From Enterobacter asburiae (GTDB taxonomy: Bacteria; Pseudomonadota; Gammaproteobacteria; Enterobacterales; Enterobacteriaceae), in NCBI RefSeq assembly GCF_008080435.1, contig NZ_VRKN01000015.1:1-64000 (forward strand): a DNA stretch of 64,000 nucleotides, read 5' to 3'. Positions 28,618 through 37,740 of the stretch are shown piece by piece. The notes beneath the pieces were generated by a model. It saw only the letters and a list, made by a program, of their open reading frames with translations, was not told the DNA's origin and did no database searches. A program made the position numbers and the translations under genes. Every line of letters starts with the position of its first letter. Position 1 is the first letter of the stretch.

Positions 28618-29292
28618 ATGCGTACTCAAACTTTTTTTAAAGTTGCAGTGCTTACTGGTCTGTTAGCGTTGGCGGGCTGTTCTTCAAAAGTCGCCGCTCC
28701 AGAACAATACTCCGGCTTTTTAAAAGATTATTCAGGCTTGCAGCAGACGACGTCTGCGACGGGTAAACCAACGCTGCGTTGGGTTGACCCTTCGTATAAC
28801 GAAGCCAACTACGACAGTATTCTCTGGACGCCAATTACCTATTATCCAGCACCAAAACCAACCACCCAGATTGGTCAAAAAACGCTTGATGAGCTTCTGA
28901 CCTATACCAATAACAAAATGAAAACGGCGATTGGTACCCGTAAACCTGTTGTGACGACACCGGGCAAACACAGCCTGATCTTCCGCGGTGCCATCACCGG
29001 GGTGAGTTCGCAGAAAGAAGGTCTGCAGTTCTATGAAGTGGTGCCGGTCGCGCTGGTGGTGGCGGGTACGCAGATGGCAACCGGTCACCGTACCATGGAT
29101 ACGCATCTTTTCTTCGAAGGTGAGCTCATTGACGCGGCCACCAACAAACCGGTCATGAAAGTGGTGCGTAAAGGTGAAGGTAAGGAACTGGCAAACGAAA
29201 ATACACCGATGGGCTTCGCGACGCTGAAGCAGGTTGTTGATGACATGGCGACGGATGCCACCATGTTTGATGTCAAAAAGACCGCGAAATAA
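28618..29292 (+). CDS. DUF3313 family outer-membrane-type lipoprotein
   Basis: A 224-residue lipoprotein: MRTQTFFKVAVLTGLLALAG followed by the lipidated Cys (LAGC lipobox, Cys at about residue 21) then SSKVAAPEQYSGFL. Ser follows the Cys at +2, so outer-membrane sorting by Lol is expected. The pattern (YSGFLKDYSGLQ, LRWVDPSYN, YDSILWTPITYYP) is that of DUF3313 proteins, of unknown function. I use the ATG at 28618, which places the lipobox correctly; an upstream in-frame start does not. A bidirectional terminator follows. Confidence 0.85.
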   Translation: MRTQTFFKVAVLTGLLALAGCSSKVAAPEQYSGFLKDYSGLQQTTSATGKPTLRWVDPSYNEANYDSILWTPITYYPAPKPTTQIGQKTLDELLTYTNNKMKTAIGTRKPVVTTPGKHSLIFRGAITGVSSQKEGLQFYEVVPVALVVAGTQMATGHRTMDTHLFFEGELIDAATNKPVMKVVRKGEGKELANENTPMGFATLKQVVDDMATDATMFDVKKTAK

Positions 29293-29328
29293 AATAAAAC
29301 GGCCTGCATTGCGCAGGCCGTTTTATTT
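29291..29328. terminator. Bidirectional terminator
   Basis: AAAACGGCCTGC / GCAGGCCGTTTT with a 5 nt loop and A/T runs on both sides. It serves the lipoprotein gene and the convergent EamA-type gene ending at 29327. Confidence 0.9.
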
Positions 29329-30223
29329 ACGCCGCTCGTAAGCGCCTGAACCAGGTTTCTGGTTTGGTAAACATCACCATATTTCCTCCCAGAATCAGCA
29401 ATAATCCCACGATACCGTTGATATGCCAGACGTAGCCTTCATACACCGTGGAGATGGACAATGCCACCAGCGGGAAGAGCAGCGTACTGTAGGCCGCTTT
29501 GCCCGGACCAATGCGGCCCACCAGCGTGAAGTAGGCGCCAAAGGCAATGACCGAACCAAACAGGGCCAGATAGAGCAGCGCGCCAATGTAGCTGATGGTC
29601 CACTCTGGCGCGAAGCTGTCGCCTCTGAACAGGGCAATGCAGCCCATTACCAGCGTGCCATAAAGCATCGCCCAGGCGTTGGTGGTCATGGTTTCAAGGC
29701 CTCTGCGCTGATGACGCATGCTGATCATATTGCCCAGCGAGAAGCCGTAGGTGCCGAGTGCGGAAAGACCAATCCCGGTCAGGAGCGACGCGTTCCAGCC
29801 GCTGGCCAGTAGATCGTCCCAGAAGAGGGTGATGATCCCGATCAGGCCCAGTGCCGCCGCCATCCAGAACCGTGTCGGCGGACGCTGCCCGAAGAAAATA
29901 AAGCTGTTAATGGCGTTATAGAGCACGGCCATGGAGAAGATCACCGATTCCAGCCCGGTATTGATGTGCGAGGCTGCGGTGTAAAAACACCAGAAGTTAA
30001 AGCAGAAAACGCAACATCCCTGGAGCATGCAATAAAGGTGATCCCGCAGCGCCAGCTTGCGCAGGCGGCGTAGGGCGATTAACACCACCATCATCGTGAG
30101 GCTGGCGACGGCGAAACGCCAGAAAATAGAGACGGGCGCGGCTACGGGCCCCTGCTGCAGAAAAATCGCAATCCAGGTGGTTCCCCAGATGACCACCACC
30201 AGTCCGTATAATAATGCGTTCAT
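29327..30223 (-). CDS. DMT-superfamily (EamA) transporter
   Basis: A 298-residue inner-membrane protein with ten predicted helices in two EamA repeats. The N-terminal helix MNALLYGLVVVIWGTTWIAI carries the family WGxxW signature. EamA transporters usually export amino acids or metabolites; the substrate is not evident. I use the ATG at 30223, after GAGAAGAGAAAAAGT, where the first membrane helix begins; the frame extends 54 codons further upstream without membrane character. It is divergent from an AraC-type regulator, its likely controller. Confidence 0.88.
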   Translation of the reverse strand: MNALLYGLVVVIWGTTWIAIFLQQGPVAAPVSIFWRFAVASLTMMVVLIALRRLRKLALRDHLYCMLQGCCVFCFNFWCFYTAASHINTGLESVIFSMAVLYNAINSFIFFGQRPPTRFWMAAALGLIGIITLFWDDLLASGWNASLLTGIGLSALGTYGFSLGNMISMRHQRRGLETMTTNAWAMLYGTLVMGCIALFRGDSFAPEWTISYIGALLYLALFGSVIAFGAYFTLVGRIGPGKAAYSTLLFPLVALSISTVYEGYVWHINGIVGLLLILGGNMVMFTKPETWFRRLRAA

Positions 30224-30397
30224 ACTTTTTCTCTTCTCAAACCCCGAATGCCCGCAGTATGGCGCGCAGATCCGCAACGGGCTTTCACCGGCTTGCGGAT
30301 GACTTGCAAAATCTTGCGCTTTTTTCTTTCCCGGGGACTGGCAACGGGAGACAACTCTTCTTAGACTGATATTCCCATCAATCATGCGCTAACGGTT

Positions 30398-31270
30398 ATG
30401 TCTCACGCTTACGATACCTTTGAAACGCTTTGCCAACAGAATGCGGTCCTGCGGGAAACCGTCTCGCTGAACTCGGGTATTCAGCTGGCAGCGTGGTACA
30501 ACAAGCACGATACGATAACGGTTAAAAGTAACCACCATACCCTGAGTCTGTACGTGGCGGACGGCTACGAAAGTTATCAAAAAACGCCGGGCGGCTGGAA
30601 GAACGGCGGGGGACCGGACCGTTTCTGTTTGATGCCCAAAGAGAGCGAATCGACGTGGGATATCCGGGATGATCTGTCGTTTGTGCATCTCTACTGCACC
30701 GATGAACACCTGCGCGACGTGGGGGAAAAGATCTGGGATAAGCGGCCGCTTTCGCTGACGCTGGACGAGCGCATTTTTGGTAGCGATCCGAAGATCACCG
30801 CGCTGTATCGTCAGTTTTTGCTTGGCTGCGACTGGCAGCAGCACGCAAACCAGCTCACCCTGAGCACGGCCTCTACGCTGCTCCTGACCCATCTGCTGCA
30901 AAACTACTCTAACGTTCAGTGGAAGCTGCCGGTCGTCACCGGCGGGTTATCGCCATTCGTGCTGCGCAATGTGTTGGCTTTTGTCGAAGAGAACCTGGGG
31001 CAGCCCCTGACGCTGGCTGAACTGGCGGCGCAGGCCGCCCTCAGCGAATACCATTTTGCCCGCATGTTCCGCCAGTCGACGGGGCTGGCGCCGCATCAGT
31101 ACGTGATGCAGAGACGAATGGAAAAAGTGAAGGCCCTTGTGCAGCGCACCTCGACGCCGCTGACGGACATCGCCCTTGCCTGTGGGTTTAACTCCGCCAG
31201 CCACTTCAGCAACCGCTTTCGCAGTGCGACGGGCATGACGCCTTCGCAACTACGCGCGGCGAGCGCGTGA
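30398..31270 (+). CDS. AraC-family transcriptional regulator
   Basis: A 290-residue regulator. The N-terminal cupin-like sensing part is followed at residues 190-288 by a two-helix-turn-helix AraC domain: FVEENLGQPLTLAELAAQAA, SEYHFARMFRQSTG and DIALACGFNSASHFSNRFRS. It is divergent from the EamA transporter across 174 bp, the usual layout for a regulator and its exporter. Its 3' end overlaps convergent ydcO by 21 bp. The ligand is unknown. Confidence 0.88.
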   Translation: MSHAYDTFETLCQQNAVLRETVSLNSGIQLAAWYNKHDTITVKSNHHTLSLYVADGYESYQKTPGGWKNGGGPDRFCLMPKESESTWDIRDDLSFVHLYCTDEHLRDVGEKIWDKRPLSLTLDERIFGSDPKITALYRQFLLGCDWQQHANQLTLSTASTLLLTHLLQNYSNVQWKLPVVTGGLSPFVLRNVLAFVEENLGQPLTLAELAAQAALSEYHFARMFRQSTGLAPHQYVMQRRMEKVKALVQRTSTPLTDIALACGFNSASHFSNRFRSATGMTPSQLRAASA

Positions 31271-32416
31271 AAACAGGGCGTAGCACACGCCGCCCAGCAC
31301 CAGTCCCCAGAATGCCGAACCGATACCCAGGATCGTAACGCCACTCGCGGTCATCAGGAACGTGACGATGGCTGCGTCGCGCTCCGCTTCGTGGCTCAAT
31401 GCCTGATATAAACTCCCGCTGATGGTGCCCAGCAGCGCCAGACCGGCGAGTGTCTGGATCCAGCTGAGCGGCAGAGCGGCCATCAGCCCGGTAATCGAGC
31501 CGCCGAAAATCCCCGCAATCAGATAAAACCCTCCGGCAGCAATGGCCGCCAGCCAGCGTTTACCGGCATCCGGATGTGCATCCGGGCTTTGACAAATGGC
31601 GGCAGTAATGGCCGCGATACAGATAGAAAAGACGCCAAAAGGGGAAAGCAGCAGCGCCAGCGCCCCCGTAACGATGATGAGCGGTGAGACCGCAAGCGGG
31701 TAACCGGAGGCCTTCATCGTGGCGAAACCCGGCGCATTTTGCGATGCCATGGTTACCAGGAAGAAGGGCACGCCAATACTCACCAGGCTGGTGAAGGTGA
31801 ACGTGGGCGCAATAAACTCAGGCATCACAAGGGAGAGCGTGAGTTTATTGGTGACAACGTCGCCCCCCGCCCATGCCACGATACCGCCGACCAGCAGCGT
31901 GACCACGATGGCATAACGCGGAGCCAATGCTTTTGCCATCAGCCATGCCGCAATCATGCTGCCGCACAGCAGAAAGTGACCCTCAAGATGCGCAAATGCA
32001 TGCAGGCCAAACTGCAGCAACACCCCTGCCAGCATGGCGGCAGCAAGCGAATGGGGGATCAGCCTCATCAGACGGGCGAAGAGCCCGGTGATGCCGCAAA
32101 GTAAAATGAGCGCGTTAGCAAAGATGAACACGCCGATCGTTTCAGCCAGCGTAACACCGTGCAGGCTGGTGGCGAGCAGCGCCGCGCCGGGCGTCGACCA
32201 GGCGGTCAGCACCGGTGCTTTATACCACCAGGACAGCGCCAGCGTGCTGACACCCATCCCAATCCCCAGTGCGGTCATCCAGCCCGCAATCTGCTGTGCG
32301 CTGGCACCAGCCGCAGCGGCGGCCTGCCAGATGATGGCTGCCGAGCTGGCGTAACCGACCAGCACGGCGACAAATCCAGCCAGTGCGACTGGAACAAGGT
32401 GAGAGGAAGGGCGCAT
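31250..32416 (-). CDS. ydcO: BenE/YdcO family transporter
   Basis: A 388-residue inner-membrane protein with about 12 helices, of the benzoate transporter BenE family; E. coli YdcO has 391 residues. WSTPGAALL, VTMASQNAPGFATMKASGY and GPFGVFSICIAAITAAICQS-type segments are characteristic. I use the ATG at 32416; the in-frame start at 32497 overlaps the operator region and adds unrelated residues. Divergent from sutR as in K-12. In K-12, SutR controls sulfur-related genes, so the substrate may be a sulfur compound rather than benzoate; this is inference. Confidence 0.88.
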   Translation of the reverse strand: MRPSSHLVPVALAGFVAVLVGYASSAAIIWQAAAAAGASAQQIAGWMTALGIGMGVSTLALSWWYKAPVLTAWSTPGAALLATSLHGVTLAETIGVFIFANALILLCGITGLFARLMRLIPHSLAAAMLAGVLLQFGLHAFAHLEGHFLLCGSMIAAWLMAKALAPRYAIVVTLLVGGIVAWAGGDVVTNKLTLSLVMPEFIAPTFTFTSLVSIGVPFFLVTMASQNAPGFATMKASGYPLAVSPLIIVTGALALLLSPFGVFSICIAAITAAICQSPDAHPDAGKRWLAAIAAGGFYLIAGIFGGSITGLMAALPLSWIQTLAGLALLGTISGSLYQALSHEAERDAAIVTFLMTASGVTILGIGSAFWGLVLGGVCYALFSRARRA

Positions 32417-32428
32417 GAAAACTCCGTT

Positions 32429-32476
32429 GTGCGTTATAACGTCCAGCATAAGGTAACACTGTGCGCTATAGCGTAC
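32429..32476. promoter_or_regulatory. Paired palindromes, candidate SutR operator
   Basis: Two similar palindromes face each other between ydcO and sutR: GTGCGTTATAACGTCC at 32429-32444 and GTGCGCTATAGCGTAC at 32461-32476. The starts are 32 bp apart, three helical turns. Inner cores CGTTATAACG and CGCTATAGCG are perfect palindromes. This is what cooperative binding by an XRE-family dimer would need. Confidence 0.6.
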
Positions 32477-32508
32477 AAGTGGTATGCTGATCGCCATCAG
32501 GAGGGAAC

Positions 32509-33036
32509 ATGGACATCACACTACATCTTGCAACAACACTGAAAACGCTGCGTCAGGCGCGCGGCTGGAGTTTGTCGAAGCTCGCGGACGAGACCGGCGT
32601 GTCAAAAGCCATGCTTGGGCAAATTGAGCGAAATGAATCCAGCCCGACGGTGTCGACGCTGTGGAAAATTGCCACGGGACTGAACGTACCGTTTTCCGCG
32701 TTCATCACGCCGGAGGCGGACCGGCAGGCGGTATTTGACCCGCAGCAGCAGGCGATGGTGGTCAAACCGCTCTTTCCATGGGATGAGACGCTCGGGTTTG
32801 ATTATTTCTCCATTACGCTGGCACCCGGTGCGCTGAGTGAATCCACGCCGCATGAGGCCGGGGTGATTGAACATGTAGTGGTGGTCAGCGGCGAGCTGGA
32901 GATGAAACTTGATGGCAAGTGGCAGACGATTTCTGCCGACTCGGGCGTCCGTTTTGCCGGCGATAAACCGCACGCCTACCGCAACAGCAGCGAGCGGACG
33001 GTGCATTTTCACTCCCTGATTCATTATCCCCGCTGA
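32509..33036 (+). CDS. sutR: XRE-cupin transcriptional regulator SutR (YdcN)
   Basis: A 175-residue regulator. An N-terminal XRE helix-turn-helix (LKTLRQARGWSLSKLADETG, SKAMLGQIERNESSPTVSTL) is followed by a C-terminal cupin (TPHEAGVIEHVVVVSGELEM, then KPHAYRNSSERTVHFHSLIH). It matches E. coli YdcN/SutR (178 residues), which regulates sulfur-utilisation genes. A strong AGGAGG lies 6 nt upstream of the ATG. Divergent from ydcO and followed by rlhA, both as in K-12. Confidence 0.92.
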   Translation: MDITLHLATTLKTLRQARGWSLSKLADETGVSKAMLGQIERNESSPTVSTLWKIATGLNVPFSAFITPEADRQAVFDPQQQAMVVKPLFPWDETLGFDYFSITLAPGALSESTPHEAGVIEHVVVVSGELEMKLDGKWQTISADSGVRFAGDKPHAYRNSSERTVHFHSLIHYPR

Positions 33037-33116
33037 CGCTACGCAAAACTGTTTCGCTGACGCATACTTCTGACTACAATAGCCGCCATTTTGACCATAA
33101 CGGATAACGACGAAGT

Positions 33117-35081
33117 ATGCGCCTGCAATCCCATCATCTTGAACTTTTAAGCCCGGCCCGCGACGCCGCCATTGCCCGTGAAGCGATCCTTCATGGCGCT
33201 GACGCTGTCTACATCGGTGGCCCTGGCTTCGGTGCCCGCCATAACGCCAGCAACAGCCTGAGCGATATTGCTGAACTGGTGCCGTTCGCCCACCGTTTCG
33301 GGGCGAAAGTGTTCGTGACCCTGAACACCATTCTTCATGATGATGAGCTGGAGCCTGCGCAACGTCTGATTACCGATCTCTACCAGACCGGCGTTGATGC
33401 CCTGATTGTTCAGGATATGGGCGTTCTGGCGCTGGATATTCCGCCCATTGAGCTGCATGCCAGTACCCAGTGTGATATCCGTACGGTCGAGAAGGCGAAG
33501 TTTCTCTCCGACGTCGGCTTTTCGCAGATCGTTCTGGCGCGTGAGCTGAACCTGAATCAAATCCGCGATATTCACCAGGCGACCGACGCGACGATTGAAT
33601 TCTTTATCCACGGTGCGCTGTGCGTTGCTTATTCCGGTCAGTGCAATATTTCCCACGCGCAGACGGGCCGCAGCGCCAACCGCGGCGACTGCTCTCAGGC
33701 CTGCCGTCTGCCGTATACCCTGAAAGACGATCAGGGCCGCGTCGTGGCGTTCGAAAAACACCTGCTCTCCATGAAGGATAACGATCAGACGGCCAACCTG
33801 GGCGCGCTGATCGACGCGGGCGTGCGTTCCTTCAAAATTGAAGGGCGTTACAAAGATATGAGCTACGTGAAGAACATCACCGCGCACTATCGCCAGATGC
33901 TGGACGCCATTATTGACGATCGCGGTGACCTGGCGCGCGCGTCGGCCGGTCGCACCGAGCATTTCTTTATTCCGTCGACGGACAAAACCTTCCACCGCGG
34001 CAGCACGGACTATTTTGTGAATGCCCGTAAAGGGGATATCGGCGCGTTTGACTCACCGAAGTTTATCGGTTTACCGGTTGGTGAAGTGCTGAAAGTGGCG
34101 AAAGATCACCTTGATGTTGAAGTGACGGAACCGCTGGCCAACGGCGATGGCCTTAACGTGATGATTAAGCGTGAAGTCGTGGGCTTCCGTGCTAATACGG
34201 TCGAGAAAACCGGCGAGAACCGCTACCGCGTATGGCCGAATGAAATGCCCGCCGATCTCTACAAGGCGCGGCCGAACGCGGCGCTTAACCGTAACCTCGA
34301 TCATAACTGGCAACAGGCGCTGCTGAAAACCTCCAGCGAACGTCGTATCGCGGTGGATATTGCGCTGGGCGGCTGGGAAGAGCAGCTGATTCTGACCATG
34401 ACCTGCGAAGACGGCATCAGCGTGACGCATACGCTTGATGGTCTGTTCGAGGTGGCAAACAACGCGGAAAAAGCGCTCAACAGCCTGAAAGATGGCGTGG
34501 CGAAGCTGGGCCAGACGATTTACTACGCGCGCGCTATCGACGTTAATCTACCGGACGCGCTGTTCGTGCCGAACAGCTTGCTTAACGCCTTCCGCCGTGA
34601 AACGGCAGAAATGCTGGATGCCGCGCGCCTGGCACAGTATCCGCGCGGTAGCCGTAAAGCGGAAGCCGTCCCTGCGCCTGTATACCCGGACACCCATTTA
34701 TCCTTCCTCGCCAACGTTTACAACCATAAAGCTCGTGAATTCTATCATCGCCACGGCGTGCAGCTGATCGACGCAGCCTATGAAGCGCATGAAGAGAAGG
34801 GCGATGTGCCGGTGATGATCACCAAGCACTGCCTGCGCTTTGCGTTTAACCTGTGTCCTAAGCAGGCAAAAGGGAACATTAAGAGCTGGAAGGCTACCCC
34901 CATGCAGTTGGTCAACGGTGACGAAGTTCTGACCCTCAAGTTCGACTGCCGTCCTTGCGAAATGCATGTGATTGGCAAGATGAAAAACCACATCTTCAAA
35001 ATGCCACAGCCCGGCAGTATTGTGGCGTCCGTCAGTCCGGACGATCTGATGAAAACCCTGCCAAAACGCAAGGGTAGCTAA
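33117..35081 (+). CDS. rlhA: 23S rRNA 5-hydroxycytidine C2501 synthase RlhA (YdcP)
   Basis: A 654-residue U32-peptidase-like protein matching E. coli YdcP/RlhA (653). It hydroxylates C2501 of 23S rRNA, with help from iron-sulfur and prephenate pathways. The U32 core is visible: HGADAVYIGGPGFGAR, the cysteine-rich YSGQCNISHAQTGRSANRGD and CSQAC segment (Fe-S ligand candidates), and SFKIEGRYKDMSYV. A second Cys cluster, LRFAFNLCPKQ and FDCRPCEMHV, lies near the C-terminus. Genomic position after sutR and before yncJ is as in K-12. Confidence 0.95.
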   Translation: MRLQSHHLELLSPARDAAIAREAILHGADAVYIGGPGFGARHNASNSLSDIAELVPFAHRFGAKVFVTLNTILHDDELEPAQRLITDLYQTGVDALIVQDMGVLALDIPPIELHASTQCDIRTVEKAKFLSDVGFSQIVLARELNLNQIRDIHQATDATIEFFIHGALCVAYSGQCNISHAQTGRSANRGDCSQACRLPYTLKDDQGRVVAFEKHLLSMKDNDQTANLGALIDAGVRSFKIEGRYKDMSYVKNITAHYRQMLDAIIDDRGDLARASAGRTEHFFIPSTDKTFHRGSTDYFVNARKGDIGAFDSPKFIGLPVGEVLKVAKDHLDVEVTEPLANGDGLNVMIKREVVGFRANTVEKTGENRYRVWPNEMPADLYKARPNAALNRNLDHNWQQALLKTSSERRIAVDIALGGWEEQLILTMTCEDGISVTHTLDGLFEVANNAEKALNSLKDGVAKLGQTIYYARAIDVNLPDALFVPNSLLNAFRRETAEMLDAARLAQYPRGSRKAEAVPAPVYPDTHLSFLANVYNHKAREFYHRHGVQLIDAAYEAHEEKGDVPVMITKHCLRFAFNLCPKQAKGNIKSWKATPMQLVNGDEVLTLKFDCRPCEMHVIGKMKNHIFKMPQPGSIVASVSPDDLMKTLPKRKGS

Positions 35082-35312
35082 TTACCGAACGTGTGTGTCC
35101 GGTTTGCGCGATTTCTGCCACAGGTGGTGTTCGCGCAAACCCTCCGCCGACTCTTCCGCAGCGCTTCGCAACTCATCGCTGTCGGCTTCATGACGAAGCT
35201 GATGCGCCACATTCTTTACCCATAAATATTCATGTCCCCTGTGCCCGGCCATAAGCTGGCCTGAAAACAGCGCACAAATAAGCATGACGAAAGATAACCC
35301 TTTTTTAATCAT
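35082..35312 (-). CDS. yncJ: YncJ family secreted small protein (DUF2554)
   Basis: A 76-residue protein, the E. coli YncJ length. Signal peptide MIKKGLSFVMLICALFSGQL ends after LMA, then GHRGHEYLWVKNVAHQLRHE and a charged helix LREHHLWQKSRKP. I use the ATG at 35312, with GGTGA upstream, because it gives a normal signal peptide. YncJ is reported as envelope-stress-related in E. coli but has no known activity. It is convergent with rlhA, ending on the next base. Confidence 0.88.
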   Translation of the reverse strand: MIKKGLSFVMLICALFSGQLMAGHRGHEYLWVKNVAHQLRHEADSDELRSAAEESAEGLREHHLWQKSRKPDTHVR

Positions 35313-35556
35313 GGATTCACCGCTGAAAAACAATGCCGGATAATCATGTCGATTATTTTTTAGGGTTATTATTCAAAAATTAAAATTAGCGCAAAGAAAA
35401 TGTCAAATAATGTGCGTTCGGAATAGCAGTTAGGACATTTCCTAAAAATCATCTGAGTCTTTGTAAACTACCATTTCTGGTCCACAATTGGATGTTTGCA
35501 TTAAGGATTAATCTTATATAATAGTTGTCTTGGGCTAAGGAACAGGTCATTTATAA

Positions 35557-35919
35557 ATGAAAAAAATAATAGCGCTTGCGCTTCTGGCGGTTGCTGTTGG
35601 AGCCGTTGCAGGGATTCGTTATGCAGGTAATGACGAACCAGAATATATTCGATCTGCAGAAATTCGCGTCGGTTCCTATTTAACCAGTGACTATGGTGGC
35701 GTTGCCTGCGCCAGCAAAAAAGTGAACGATCAGCATTGGGAATTAGATTGCACTCATCAAGCAAGAGGAAAAACATTCCAGTTCGCGGTGTATCCCTCTG
35801 ATAAAGCACCTTATGGTGTCGCCCGCTCCTTTTATCTTGAAGCCATTAATGACGATGCAAAACAGAGCGCTGATCAGGGCCTTATGCGTTATTTGCAGAT
35901 CAATACCCATGCAGGGTAA
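35557..35919 (+). CDS. Hypothetical secreted or membrane-anchored protein
   Basis: A 120-residue protein of unknown family. MKKIIALALLAVAVGAVAGI is a signal peptide or uncleaved anchor. The remainder is soluble, with two cysteines (GVACASKK and WELDCTHQ) spaced as for a disulfide. The C-terminal half contains VARSFYLEAINDDA. AAGGAACAGG lies a little further than usual upstream of the ATG. It stands alone between yncJ and a downstream terminator. I recognise no domain. Confidence 0.65.
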   Translation: MKKIIALALLAVAVGAVAGIRYAGNDEPEYIRSAEIRVGSYLTSDYGGVACASKKVNDQHWELDCTHQARGKTFQFAVYPSDKAPYGVARSFYLEAINDDAKQSADQGLMRYLQINTHAG

Positions 35920-36035
35920 TAAGGTTGTTTAGCGTTCATTGAGTCGACAGATGTTAGGTTGTAAGAGATCCGCAGCCCGGCCATGGAGTGTCGGGAGGTA
36001 GAGACCAAAATACAAATCTATCCATGCAAGCATTT

Positions 36036-36062
36036 ACCGCCATTTTTTGGCGGTTTTTTTTT
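36036..36062 (+). terminator. Rho-independent terminator
   Basis: ACCGCCA / TGGCGGT stem (36036-36042, 36048-36054) with a 5 nt T loop and a nine-T run. It lies 117 bp after the hypothetical gene, further than usual, so the transcript has a long 3' tail or there is a small RNA in between. Confidence 0.85.
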
Positions 36063-36082
36063 GCGCAGGTCGTCACGGTGGG

Positions 36083-36619
36083 TTATGGCGTCAGCCGATA
36101 GTGTGACTGCACCAGGCCCGAAGGGAAGCTATGGCTTGATACCAGAGTTAAATCGATATCTTGTGGAAGGGTTCCGAACAGCGGTTTTCCCGCCCCGAGC
36201 AGGACAGGAACGGTGGTGATCACCATATCGGCCACCAGTCCTTCGCGCAGGAACGACTGGATCACCTGTCCGCCATCGAGATAGACGCGATGTACGTCCT
36301 GCGCGGCGAGATCGTCAAGCACCTCCTTTGGCGTGCGGCATGAGAACTGCACTTTGCCCTTTAGCGCCTCCGGCACGGGCGTGTTGGCCAGCTGTCGGGA
36401 GAGCACCAGCACGGGCCGGTCATAAGGCCATGTGTCAAAGGTCAATACCTTCTCATAACTCCCTCGTCCCATCACGATCCAGTCTTTGTCCGCGATGAAC
36501 GCCTCATAGCCATGGTCTTCTGCCGGATCGTCGCGCTGCAGCAGCCAGTCGATATCGTCATTCTGTCGGGCGATGTAACCATCAAGACTGACCGCGATAA
36601 AAACGTGTGTGGTAACCAT
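36083..36619 (-). CDS. Dihydrofolate reductase family protein (RibD C-terminal-like)
   Basis: A 178-residue protein of the DHFR/RibD-C fold, like YyaP and YwjB. Visible: THVFIAVSLDGYIARQNDDI at the N-terminal strand, WIVMGRGSYEKVLTFDTWPY, RPVLVLSRQL and HRVYLDGGQVIQSFLREGLV with VPVLLGAGKPLFG. These are NADPH-dependent reductases of uncertain substrate. I use the ATG at 36619, where the fold begins. It lies 40 bp after ftrA on the same strand and may be co-transcribed with it. Confidence 0.85.
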   Translation of the reverse strand: MVTTHVFIAVSLDGYIARQNDDIDWLLQRDDPAEDHGYEAFIADKDWIVMGRGSYEKVLTFDTWPYDRPVLVLSRQLANTPVPEALKGKVQFSCRTPKEVLDDLAAQDVHRVYLDGGQVIQSFLREGLVADMVITTVPVLLGAGKPLFGTLPQDIDLTLVSSHSFPSGLVQSHYRLTP

Positions 36620-36659
36620 CAGGTGCTCCGTATGCCAGTGTAACCATAAAAATAACGCC

Positions 36660-37646
36660 TCAGCGGGCAGTACCAGGACGTGAAAATTGTTTGCGATACT
36701 GAGCCGGGGAAAGCGCGAACTGCTGGCGAAAATGATGACGCAATGTCGACGCCTGACCAAACCCGGTCTGTTCAGCGATGCTGTCGATGCTTAACCGGCT
36801 GCTTTCCAGATAATCTTTCGCTCTCAGCAGGCGCTCATTGATTAACCAGCGTGCGGGCGTCGTCCCCGTCGCCGCCTCGAAGCGACGAAGGAAGGTGCGC
36901 TGGCTCATACCGACCCGACGCGCCAGGGAGTCGACGCTGTGCGCCTCGATAAGATGCGTGTGCAGAAAATCAAACAGCTGGCCCAGACGCTGGCTTTCCC
37001 GCAGCTGCGCCACCGGGCGGCTCAACTGCTGTGGTTGAGATCCATCCCTGTGAGGAGGAATGACCAGCCGACGCGCCACGCTGTTGGCGGTTTCCATTCC
37101 ATAATCCCGACGCACAACGTGCAGGCAGAGATCGATTCCCGCCGCACTGCCTGCGGAGGTCAGTATATCGCCCTCGTCCTGGTAGAGCACATCCTCAACC
37201 ACGTCGATGTCAGGGTAACGGGCTTTAAGCGCGTCAATGTAGCGCCAGTGCGTCGTGGCTTTACGTCCGTTCAGCAGCCCTGAGGCGGCCAGTACAAACA
37301 CGCCCGAGCAGATGGAGAGCAACTGACACCCGCGCGCGCTGGCCTGACGCAATGCGCCACAGAGCGCATCCGGAACCGGTGAATCCAGTCCTCGCCAGCC
37401 CGGAACAACGATCAGGTCGGCAGACTCAAGCAGCGTGATATCCCCATCGGTAATGATGCGGATCCCACCTGTCGCCCTAAGTTCACCGCTATCAACGCTC
37501 GCCACCGCAAAACGATACCATTCGTCGCCCAGCTCGGGGCGCGGCAGGCCGAAGATCTCCACCGCTACGCCAAACTCAAAGGTACACAGACCGTCATACG
37601 CCAGCACGACCACTTTCGGGCGGGGAATTTGTCTTAAGTTTGTCAT
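36660..37646 (-). CDS. ftrA: Transcriptional regulator FtrA (GlxA-type DJ-1/AraC fusion)
   Basis: A 328-residue regulator: an N-terminal DJ-1/PfpI-like domain (VVVLAYDGLCTFEFGVAVEI, with LLSICSGVFVLAASGLLNGR holding the nucleophile-elbow Cys) and a C-terminal AraC domain (SVDSLARRVGMSQRTFLRRF, SIAEQTGFGQASTLRHHFRQ). This is the GlxA/FtrA architecture. Three in-frame ATGs exist (37679, 37667, 37646); none has a strong ribosome site and I take the innermost, where homology starts. Divergent from a rhodanese gene, a pairing common for FtrA. Confidence 0.85.
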   Translation of the reverse strand: MTNLRQIPRPKVVVLAYDGLCTFEFGVAVEIFGLPRPELGDEWYRFAVASVDSGELRATGGIRIITDGDITLLESADLIVVPGWRGLDSPVPDALCGALRQASARGCQLLSICSGVFVLAASGLLNGRKATTHWRYIDALKARYPDIDVVEDVLYQDEGDILTSAGSAAGIDLCLHVVRRDYGMETANSVARRLVIPPHRDGSQPQQLSRPVAQLRESQRLGQLFDFLHTHLIEAHSVDSLARRVGMSQRTFLRRFEAATGTTPARWLINERLLRAKDYLESSRLSIDSIAEQTGFGQASTLRHHFRQQFALSPAQYRKQFSRPGTAR

Positions 37647-37740
37647 CTTTTTGCTGTTTTCTGGCATAAGCGAACGCATTCACGGGCTGAATTTGTGGAT
37701 AGAGTAGTGTTAACACAAACGCCAAAGATGAGGAAGGATC

